From Ignavibacteria bacterium UBA6688 (GTDB taxonomy: Bacteria; Bacteroidota; Ignavibacteria; UBA10030): a stretch of DNA of 7,599 bases. Shown piece by piece: positions 1 through 5,843 of the stretch. The position numbers were made by a program, and so were the translations under genes. The first letter of the stretch is position 1, and every line of letters begins with the position of its first letter. Under the pieces are notes generated by a model. It was not told where the DNA came from, did no database searches, and was given only the letters and a program-made list of their open reading frames with translations. Location of the stretch: contig DKJQ01000046.1 in assembly GCA_002454845.1 (NCBI GenBank), positions 1-7,599 of the forward strand, read 5' to 3'.

Positions 1-584
1 ACGCCAATGGGAGCGGCGAGCATCACATAGCCTGCAAATGTAAACATGATCTCGGTCAACGCGCGGAAGAAGCCAAGGACATCCCTTCCTCGTTCCCCCA
101 CGGCGCGCAGCGCAACACCGAAGAAGACGGAAAAGAAGACAATCTGCAGAACATCGCCCCGCGCCATGGCGTCCACGACGCTTTTTGGTATGAGCCTGAG
201 CCAGAACGACTCCTGCTCCGGCACAACTGCAACGGAACCCGACATTTGTCCCACCTCACCCAAGACGCCGAGTATCCCCTCCCCCGGCTGGAGGAGAAAT
301 GCCGCACCGAAACCGATTGCGAGGGAAAGGCCGGTTGCCAGGAAAAACAGGAGGAAGGACTTCAGGGCAAGGGTACCCAGAGTGCCGGTATTGCTTACTC
401 CGGCGATCCCCACAACCAATGTGGAAAAAACAAGCGGGGCAATAATCATCAACACCATGCGAATAAACATGGTGGAGAGGATGTCAAGTCGTTGTCCAAA
501 TCCCGGAAAGAAAACGCCGCACCCGATTCCGAGCACGAAGGCGATCAGGATCTGGGTGGTGAGCGAGGGTGGTTTGAGGCGCAT
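1..584 (-). CDS. Dicarboxylate/amino acid:cation symporter (DAACS family), 3' truncated by window edge
   Basis: Inner-membrane secondary transporter that takes up dicarboxylates or acidic/neutral amino acids with Na+ or H+. The visible 194 residues are the N-terminal part; the family is usually 400-450 aa. A short polar start (SLTTQ, residues 7-11) leads into TM1 (about 11-26). TM2 (about 40-62) contains the family block MVLMIIAPLVFSTLVVGIAG, and TM3 spans about 75-98. A loop rich in Gly and Glu follows. The segment IPKSVVDAMARGDVLQIVFF (132-151) and the stretch ending MLAAPIG (188-194) also match DctA/GltP-type carriers. The Ser-rich hairpin and NMDGT-like sodium/substrate motif lie past the window, so the substrate cannot be predicted. 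The ATG at 584 gives a normal-length N-terminus but has no Shine-Dalgarno. In-frame GTG codons at 605 and 626 are alternatives, and an in-frame TGA lies above them. The gene is 90 nt downstream of the dehydrogenase and probably co-transcribed with it. Confidence 0.92.
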   Translation of the reverse strand, partial: MRLKPPSLTTQILIAFVLGIGCGVFFPGFGQRLDILSTMFIRMVLMIIAPLVFSTLVVGIAGVSNTGTLGTLALKSFLLFFLATGLSLAIGFGAAFLLQPGEGILGVLGEVGQMSGSVAVVPEQESFWLRLIPKSVVDAMARGDVLQIVFFSVFFGVALRAVGERGRDVLGFFRALTEIMFTFAGYVMLAAPIG

Positions 585-674
585 GCAGGGAGTGTGAGTG
601 AACACAAGAACCGGAGGTGTGCGCACAGAAGTTGTGCCGGCATCCTCTTCGTTGCATCATAGCACCGTCACAGC

Positions 675-1685
675 TTAACTTCCGAGAGACCGGAGAACCG
701 GCAACTCTTTCATGGTCATCAAGCCCGGGGCCGAGGCAACCACGAGGGGGATTACGTTCACCAATGCGGCGACCGTGGCACTATCACCAAAGACGCCCGT
801 TTTGATCACCAGGTCTATCGGAGGATCCCCATCCACAAAAATCGAATCATGCGGATTCTCCGCGCCTATGTACATTTTAAGATTCAGGGAGAGGGAATGG
901 GTTGCATTGTTGTACCCGCTGATCAGATGGTGGATGCCACTCACCTGTCCTTTCGCCACCTCGAAATACGGTGTCTTGATATCGCGTGTGGCGATCATGG
1001 GCTCCAGGCTTTCCTCGACTCTCTCGAGGTGCCAGTCGAGGCCCGCGGCAATAAACAATAACGACTCCCGCAGGCCGATATGCCCGAACGTCCCCGACTT
1101 TTTCTTCTCTTCAAAATCGGTCACGGACATTCCGGCGCCGATCTTTCGCTGCAGGGGAAGACGGCGATGCGACGCGTCGACGATACGTTCCACCTTGATA
1201 CTGCGGATCTTCGTGCACATGCCGGTCGCCATGAGCGGGAGCGTATCCATAACAAAACCAGGATTCACCCCCGTGCCGACAATCGTGATGTCGTTCCGCT
1301 TTGCAAGAGCATCCAGCTCCTCGGCGATCTTCGGATGCCTGTCGTATGGATAGAACAACTCTTCGGTTGACGATACGACATTGACCTTGGACTCGGCGCA
1401 ATGTGCCAACTGCGAGAACACTTTCTCGAGAAACGAAGAAGTTGTATGGACTGCTACATGGGCTTTCGTGGACCGGAACACTTCACGCGCATCATTGGAA
1501 ACGGTGATGCCGAGACGTTCCTTGCTCCCCAAAATCTCCCCAAGGTCCTTTCCCACTTTTTTCGGGTCAATGTCGATTGCGCCGACCAGGCGAATCCCAT
1601 TATCCGATTTCTCAAGGATTTTCCTTGCCGACTCAGTGCCGATGGGGCCGAGCCCGTACTGAACGACGTTGATAGTGTTCGTCAT
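675..1685 (-). CDS. NAD(P)-dependent amino acid/diamine dehydrogenase, dihydrodipicolinate-reductase-like (2,4-diaminopentanoate dehydrogenase family)
   Basis: Predicted cytoplasmic oxidoreductase of 336 aa. The N-terminal Rossmann fold carries the dinucleotide motif GLGPIG (11-16), and VGAIDIDPKKVGKDLG (34-49) ends the second strand. GTGVNPGFVMD (137-147) lies at the domain junction. Further family landmarks are HIGLRES (202-208), VDGDPPIDLVIKTGVFGD (284-301) and the C-terminal PGLMTMKELP (320-329). This C-terminal half is typical of the 2,4-diaminopentanoate dehydrogenase-like family, which is often labelled dihydrodipicolinate reductase. A true DapB is about 270 aa with a different C-terminal domain, so a role in lysine synthesis is unlikely. 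In ornithine fermenters a relative oxidatively deaminates 2,4-diaminopentanoate, but no other gene of that pathway is in view and the substrate is unknown. The start is the ATG at 1685, because the longer reading begins at a TTG (1709) without a ribosome site. The symporter gene follows after 90 nt. Confidence 0.88.
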   Translation of the reverse strand: MTNTINVVQYGLGPIGTESARKILEKSDNGIRLVGAIDIDPKKVGKDLGEILGSKERLGITVSNDAREVFRSTKAHVAVHTTSSFLEKVFSQLAHCAESKVNVVSSTEELFYPYDRHPKIAEELDALAKRNDITIVGTGVNPGFVMDTLPLMATGMCTKIRSIKVERIVDASHRRLPLQRKIGAGMSVTDFEEKKKSGTFGHIGLRESLLFIAAGLDWHLERVEESLEPMIATRDIKTPYFEVAKGQVSGIHHLISGYNNATHSLSLNLKMYIGAENPHDSIFVDGDPPIDLVIKTGVFGDSATVAALVNVIPLVVASAPGLMTMKELPVLRSLGS

Positions 1686-1697
1686 ACGTTGGTGAAT

Positions 1698-1703
1698 TCC
1701 TTT
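1698..1703 (-). promoter_or_regulatory. Ribosome binding site of the dehydrogenase gene
   Basis: AAAGGA on the minus strand, 12 nt before the ATG at 1685. The spacing is longer than usual, but this is the only Shine-Dalgarno-like sequence near the start. It supports the ATG over the upstream in-frame TTG at 1709, because it lies inside the reading frame of that longer version. Confidence 0.5.
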
Positions 1704-1724
1704 GTTCAAGAATGAATCGAGAAC

Positions 1725-1890
1725 CTACCATGCGTGAGTGCATGGCCCATCTTGGTTCCGCTCCCGGCGAAAGAAGAACGGGGGCGGATGGTTCCCTCGA
1801 TCGTGAGGAGCATCCACCCGCGGGTAGGATTATTCAAGATATCGCCGATGCAGGATTGACACTGCGGAAGGTTCCTGTTGTGCATGGTAG
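1725..1890. repeat. Inverted-repeat set (GCATGG / CCATGC) upstream of the dehydrogenase
   Basis: CCATGC (1728-1733) and GCATGG (1740-1745) form a perfect 6-bp inverted repeat with a 6-nt centre, about 43 nt upstream of the dehydrogenase ATG. A longer copy, GCATGGTAG (1882-1890), is the exact reverse complement of CTACCATGC (1725-1733), giving a 9-bp inverted repeat about 150 nt apart. The arrangement would fit paired operator half-sites or an alternative RNA fold in the leader. No matching regulator gene is in the window and no convincing -35/-10 pair was found in the spacer, so function is unproven. Confidence 0.35.
1812..1830. repeat. GC-rich palindrome in the copy 3 / dehydrogenase spacer
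   Basis: ACCCGCGGGT (1816-1825) is a perfect 10-bp palindrome. Flanking ATCC (1812-1815) and GGAT (1827-1830) extend the symmetry by four more pairs with one unpaired A at 1826. It has no loop, which suits a protein-binding dyad better than an RNA hairpin. It lies about 130 nt upstream of the dehydrogenase start. A chance match is possible. Confidence 0.3.
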
Positions 1891-1909
1891 CGGAATGATG
1901 CAAATCCAT

Positions 1910-1925
1910 GATGCGCCGACGCATC
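1910..1925 (-). terminator. Small hairpin just after the copy 3 stop codon, possible weak terminator or 3'-end stabiliser
   Basis: On the transcribed strand GATGCG and CGCATC form a perfect 6-bp stem around a 4-nt TCGG loop, starting 3 nt after the TAG of hydrolase copy 3. No run of U follows, so it does not meet the usual rule for an intrinsic terminator. It may protect the 3' end of the hydrolase message or attenuate read-through into the dehydrogenase gene. The remainder of the 1686-1928 spacer shows no coding signal that I trust. Confidence 0.35.
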
Positions 1926-1928
1926 GGG

Positions 1929-3794
1929 CTATTTTTTCTGAAGTGTCAGGGTGACAAAAGAGCCGGCTGTCGCTGACCGATAGACGGTGTGCGTCGCCTT
2001 CCGATAGTCGGAATCCTTTGCGTGATAAATATCGACAAATGTCTGTGGGTTCCGGTCGAACATCGGAAACCACGTGCTCTGAATGTGAACCATGATCTTA
2101 TGCCCCTTCTTGAACGTGTGATGCCTGTCGCCAAGCGGGAATTCAAGCGCCGTCATCCTGTTCGGAACCATCGGCTCGGGCGTCGTGAAGCTGTTCCGGA
2201 ATTTGGCTCTCAGGATATCCGCCACAAGGAGCATTTGAAACCCGCCCAGCCGCACTCCATAAGGATTGGGCCTGGGATCGGGGGTATCTCCCGGGAAGAC
2301 ATCAATCACCTTCACCACGAAATCGGCATCCGTCCCGGTGGTCGCAACGTGAAGCTTTGCCAGGACCGGTCCCGCAATCGTAACATCTTCCCTCAGAACA
2401 TCGGTCTGATAGACGAGCACATCAGGCCGCGTCCAGACAAATCGTTGGTCCTCCACCATGAACGTGTGACCTTCGATCGTCCTGATCTCCGCGGAATACG
2501 GTACGGGTTTTGCGGGATCACTGACAAATGAATCTGCTCCGTTCGCATCGGCGGAGGGCGAAAACCCAAGCTTCCCGTTTTCGCGCAAGTAGAGCCGGGT
2601 TTCGGTCGTATGGGCGGGGGGCCACGCGTCGTACGATCGCCAGGTGTTTGCTCCGGTTTCAAATGCCATGACCGGGGGCATGGTGAACTTCCCCGCGTCC
2701 TTCAGAAAATAATCGAAGAAGGGCTTTTCAATATTCTTGCGGTAGTACTCGCCGGTCTTTGCCCCGAAGTTCAGGTGACCCAACGTGTCTCCATCCACAC
2801 GCCCCCATCCGCCGTGATGCCAGGGGCCGATGATGGTGTACGTTTTGTTGGTTGGATTAAACTCCTTCATGGCCTTATGCATGCGGAACGGTCCCCAGAA
2901 ATCCTGAGCATCGAACCAGCCGGCAACGATCAGCACGGCATGGTTGATGTTCTTCAGGTCCTTCGGTACGTTCCGGGATTGCCAGTATTCATCGTATGTC
3001 CCATGCTTCATGTAATCGTTCCAGGTCGGGACATCGTCTTCAAAGTAGCGTCTGGCATTGGATGCGCCTCCGAGGTTCAGGAAGAACTCAACTCCATCCG
3101 GTGTGCCGTAATCGAACCGGACGTCCTGACGTTCGGATGGAGCGCGTCGCTGGCGCGCATTTCCCGACATCCACGCGAAAGCGTACATCAGTTGGAATGC
3201 CCCGCCTGAATGGTGATCGTCCCCCAGGAACTGATCCTGCGGAGGCGCCTGGGGAGAGGATGCCTCTAACGCCGGGTGAGCATCAATCATGCCCATCGAG
3301 ACCTGCCATCCACCCCAGGAAATCCCCCACTGCCCCACCCTGCCGTTATTATTCGGCACGTTCCTGACAAGCCAGTCAATAGTATCATAGGTGTCCTTGC
3401 TTTCATTCGGCCTTTCGGAATTTTTAATCACAGGAACGTGATGAATGAACTCCCCCTCCGACTTGAATTTACCTCTTGCGTCCTGATAGACGACAATGTA
3501 TCCGTCACGGGCAAATTCATTATTTGGTCCGACAACCGTCCGGTAATTATCCGGTCCATAGGGAGGGATGCCATAGGCAGTACGGGTCAGGAGAATCGGA
3601 TACTCCCGGGACTTCTCCTTGGGCGCATAAATAATTGTGAAGAGTTTCACTCCATCCCGCATCGGGATCATCACCTCGGTCTTGACGTAGTGCGCCTTCA
3701 CATCATACCGGTCCTGGGCAACGAGGTCTCCCGAACCCCATGCGACGAGGAACATCGACATCACCGACGCTGCAGCAATGGCACAGAATTTCAT
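1929..3794 (-). CDS. Secreted CocE/NonD-family serine hydrolase, copy 3 (alpha-amino acid ester hydrolase / acylase-like)
   Basis: Exported hydrolase of 621 aa, expected to cleave ester or amide (acyl) bonds. A signal peptide covers residues 1 to about 26, ending LVAQ. The alpha/beta-hydrolase core begins near 35 (VMIPMRDGVKLFT, 41-53). The oxyanion Tyr is Tyr74 in LLTRTAY. The nucleophile is Ser159 in WGISWGG, followed by GDDHHSGGAF (191-200). Catalytic Asp295 lies in GWFDAQD and His327 in GPWHHGG. A cap region lies between about 200 and 280. The C-terminal jelly-roll domain of S15-like enzymes runs from about 395 to the end. Spacing of the triad matches characterised alpha-amino acid ester hydrolases. 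Gln297 replaces the Glu of their amino-binding acidic cluster, as in copy 2. The start at 3794 is preferred over the in-frame ATG at 3833, because it has an AAAGG ribosome site and puts the signal peptide at the very N-terminus. It is 48 nt behind copy 2. The true substrate is unknown. Confidence 0.92.
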   Translation of the reverse strand: MKFCAIAAASVMSMFLVAWGSGDLVAQDRYDVKAHYVKTEVMIPMRDGVKLFTIIYAPKEKSREYPILLTRTAYGIPPYGPDNYRTVVGPNNEFARDGYIVVYQDARGKFKSEGEFIHHVPVIKNSERPNESKDTYDTIDWLVRNVPNNNGRVGQWGISWGGWQVSMGMIDAHPALEASSPQAPPQDQFLGDDHHSGGAFQLMYAFAWMSGNARQRRAPSERQDVRFDYGTPDGVEFFLNLGGASNARRYFEDDVPTWNDYMKHGTYDEYWQSRNVPKDLKNINHAVLIVAGWFDAQDFWGPFRMHKAMKEFNPTNKTYTIIGPWHHGGWGRVDGDTLGHLNFGAKTGEYYRKNIEKPFFDYFLKDAGKFTMPPVMAFETGANTWRSYDAWPPAHTTETRLYLRENGKLGFSPSADANGADSFVSDPAKPVPYSAEIRTIEGHTFMVEDQRFVWTRPDVLVYQTDVLREDVTIAGPVLAKLHVATTGTDADFVVKVIDVFPGDTPDPRPNPYGVRLGGFQMLLVADILRAKFRNSFTTPEPMVPNRMTALEFPLGDRHHTFKKGHKIMVHIQSTWFPMFDRNPQTFVDIYHAKDSDYRKATHTVYRSATAGSFVTLTLQKK

Positions 3795-3803
3795 GGCGTA
3801 GGA

Positions 3804-3808
3804 CCTTT
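3804..3808 (-). promoter_or_regulatory. Ribosome binding site deciding the start of hydrolase copy 3
   Basis: AAAGG on the minus strand, 9 nt before the ATG at 3794. The upstream in-frame ATG at 3833 has no such site and would place 13 polar or charged residues before the signal peptide. This element therefore supports the shorter product. Confidence 0.65.
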
Positions 3809-3842
3809 CGATGGAACCGTGGGCGTCCGGCATTCTAACACG

Positions 3843-5795
3843 TTAGCGTTTCACAACGTTGAATTTGATATGACTGGGGTTCGACGGCGAACGGTAGACT
3901 TTGTGCGTGGCCTTTTGATAATCCGCGTCCACAGCGCGATAAATATCGGTAAACGTTTGAGGGTTACGATCGAACATCGGGAACCATGTGCTTTGGATTT
4001 GCACCATGATCCGGTGTCCCTTCTTAAACGTGTGGAACTTATCCCCCAACCCGAACTCCAGGTGCGCGACCTGATTGGGAACCATCGGATCCACCCCCGC
4101 CAGTTTTTTTGCTTCAGGACCCATCTGGGAATGAACAACGGGTGTCAGCCGCGCAACATCCTTGAGGCTATTCCGGAACTTCCCGCGCATAATGTCCCCC
4201 GCGAGCAACTGCTGAAACCCGCCCATCCGGACATTCTGCGGGTTTGGGGATGGATCCGGATGATCGTCCGGATACACATCGATGAGCTTTGCAGCCCAAT
4301 CCCCATCGGTCCCCGTCGTAGAAACATAGAGGTTCGCCGTGATCGATCCTGCAATCGTGATATCTTCCGACAAGGCCTCGGACTCATAGACAAGGACATC
4401 CGGACGCCCCCAGACAAACCGCTGGTCCTCCACCATGAAGAGGTTCCCTTCCGACGTTGTGATCGTGGCGGAATACGGGACGGGTTTGGCGGGATCGCTC
4501 ACATACGAATCAAAGGCATCAGCGGATGAACGTGCAGGAGGCTGAAATCCCACCTTTCCTCCATCAAGCAAAAAGAGACTCCTCGCCTCTATCTGTGGTG
4601 GGGGCCAGATATCAAGGGAGTGCCACCTATTGGCACCGGTTTCGAACGCCAGAACCGGGGGGAGATTCAACGAGCCCTGGTTCTTGACATAATAGTTGAA
4701 GAATGGGAGGAGCACCTGCTCTTTAAAATACACACTCGTCTTTGATCCAAACCCCACGAATCCCAATGAATCGCCCGACCTTCCGTTGTGTCCTCCGTGA
4801 GACCATGGCCCGGCGACAAGGTATGTTTTGTTGTTCGGATTATATTTCTTCATGGCGTGATACATCCTGTTCGGACCCCAGAAATCCTGAGCATCGAACC
4901 AATCCAGGACAATCAACACCGCATGGTTGATGTTCTTCAGGTCCTTGGAGACATTGCGCGCCTGCCAGTACTCATCGTACGTGCCATGCTTAGCATAATC
5001 ATTCCAGGTGGGAGATTGCCCCTTGAAATAATCGCGGTCGGCATTCGACATTGCACCCAACTCCAGGAAAAACCTGTACCCATCCGGCATAGGATAGCGA
5101 AATGGCGGAGGCCTCTCTTCCGTCGGTCCTCCCTCCCTTGCCCGGCCGCTCCGCATCATCCAACTGAAACAGTACATGAGCTGGAACGCGCCGTTGGAAT
5201 GATGGTCGTCCCCCAGGAACTGATCCTGTGGAGGGGCTTGAGGATTGGAGGCTTTCAGTGCAGGGTGGGCGTCGATCATCCCCAACGACACTTGCCATCC
5301 ACCCCAAGAATTCCCCCACTGACCTACGCGGCCGTTGTTGTTGGGAACATGTTTCACAAGCCAATCGATGGTATCGTAGGTATCGCTGCTCTCATCGAAC
5401 TCCTTTGGACCTTTTTTTGCCTTGTAAGGGACGTGGTGAATGAACCCCCCTTCGGATTTGAATTTGCCCCGGGAATCCTGGTAGACGACAATATATCCCT
5501 CACGGGCGAAGTCATTGTTCGGTCCAATCACGGGCCTGTAGTTGTCCGGACCGTACGGACCGATCCCATACGCGGTCCTCGTGATGATAATCGGATGATG
5601 GGATGACTTGTCCTTGGGAGAATAGATTATGGTAAAGAGTTTGATCCCGTCGCGCATCGGGATCATAACCTCGGATTTGTCATAATGCGCCTTGACATCG
5701 TACGATTGTTCCTGGGCAACCGAGATGGAACAAGTCAACGAGAAGGCGACCAGAAGCGCTGAACAGACGAGTCTTATCCTTTGTGGTATGGTCAT
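3843..5795 (-). CDS. Secreted CocE/NonD-family serine hydrolase, copy 2 (alpha-amino acid ester hydrolase / acylase-like)
   Basis: Exported hydrolase of 650 aa with the same domain order as copy 3. The signal peptide has a basic start (PQRIR), a hydrophobic core and a probable cut after SVA (residue 27). The oxyanion Tyr is Tyr76 (ITRTAY). The nucleophile is Ser163 in WGNSWGG, followed by GDDHHSNGAF (195-204). Catalytic Asp301 lies in DWFDAQD and His333 in GPWSHGG. The jelly-roll domain starts near 400. Three oddities stand out. Gln303 replaces the Glu of the amino-binding acidic cluster. Asp298 replaces the Gly that normally precedes the WFD motif. About 21 extra residues (roughly 544-564) interrupt the jelly-roll domain where copies 1 and 3 have a short PEP-containing turn. 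None introduces a stop or frameshift, and all triad residues are present, so it should be functional. It lies 48 nt after copy 1 and 48 nt before copy 3. Confidence 0.93.
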   Translation of the reverse strand: MTIPQRIRLVCSALLVAFSLTCSISVAQEQSYDVKAHYDKSEVMIPMRDGIKLFTIIYSPKDKSSHHPIIITRTAYGIGPYGPDNYRPVIGPNNDFAREGYIVVYQDSRGKFKSEGGFIHHVPYKAKKGPKEFDESSDTYDTIDWLVKHVPNNNGRVGQWGNSWGGWQVSLGMIDAHPALKASNPQAPPQDQFLGDDHHSNGAFQLMYCFSWMMRSGRAREGGPTEERPPPFRYPMPDGYRFFLELGAMSNADRDYFKGQSPTWNDYAKHGTYDEYWQARNVSKDLKNINHAVLIVLDWFDAQDFWGPNRMYHAMKKYNPNNKTYLVAGPWSHGGHNGRSGDSLGFVGFGSKTSVYFKEQVLLPFFNYYVKNQGSLNLPPVLAFETGANRWHSLDIWPPPQIEARSLFLLDGGKVGFQPPARSSADAFDSYVSDPAKPVPYSATITTSEGNLFMVEDQRFVWGRPDVLVYESEALSEDITIAGSITANLYVSTTGTDGDWAAKLIDVYPDDHPDPSPNPQNVRMGGFQQLLAGDIMRGKFRNSLKDVARLTPVVHSQMGPEAKKLAGVDPMVPNQVAHLEFGLGDKFHTFKKGHRIMVQIQSTWFPMFDRNPQTFTDIYRAVDADYQKATHKVYRSPSNPSHIKFNVVKR

Positions 5796-5800
5796 GGACT

Positions 5801-5808
5801 TCCCTTCT
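5801..5808 (-). promoter_or_regulatory. Ribosome binding site of hydrolase copy 2
   Basis: AGAAGGGA on the minus strand, with AAGGGA ending 5 nt before the ATG at 5795. It is the strongest Shine-Dalgarno in the window and fixes the start just ahead of a normal signal peptide. Confidence 0.75.
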
Positions 5809-5843
5809 CAGGTGTTCGTGCCCACTCAGTGACTGGATCTTCC

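Noticed and set aside
623..637. Small inverted repeat GCACA/TGTGC between the dehydrogenase and the symporter
   Set aside because: The stem has only 5 bp with a 5-nt loop and no U tract. It is too weak to call a terminator or operator.
46..662. Plus-strand frames of 183 and 138 codons over the left end
   Set aside because: The products are rich in Arg, Pro and Ser with no fold signature, and they overlap a minus-strand frame that reads as a clear membrane transporter.
675..1685. Calling the dehydrogenase DapB (lysine biosynthesis)
   Set aside because: It is longer than DapB and its C-terminal half follows the 2,4-diaminopentanoate dehydrogenase-like family. The general similarity is limited to the N-terminal nucleotide-binding domain.
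1706..1924. Minus-strand frame of 72 codons in the spacer, and a plus-strand frame of 80 codons at 1712-1954
   Set aside because: Neither has a ribosome site or recognisable motif. The composition looks random, and the plus-strand frame runs into the 3' end of hydrolase copy 3. They are treated as chance frames in a regulatory spacer.
3795..3833. Upstream ATG at 3833 as start of hydrolase copy 3
   Set aside because: It lacks a ribosome site and would add 13 polar or charged residues before a normal signal peptide. The ATG at 3794 has AAAGG at good spacing.
3276..4529. Long open plus-strand frame of 417 codons opposite hydrolase copies 2 and 3
   Set aside because: It spans the gap between two clear genes and has no recognisable domain. 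Similar long antisense frames occur opposite all three paralogs (for example 4788-5606 and 6459-7577), as expected from their codon bias. The minus-strand proteins carry complete family motifs.
5715..5735. Lipoprotein signal at Cys22 of hydrolase copy 2 (SLTC)
   Set aside because: Thr directly before the Cys does not fit the lipobox, and a good type I cleavage site (SVA) follows a few residues later.
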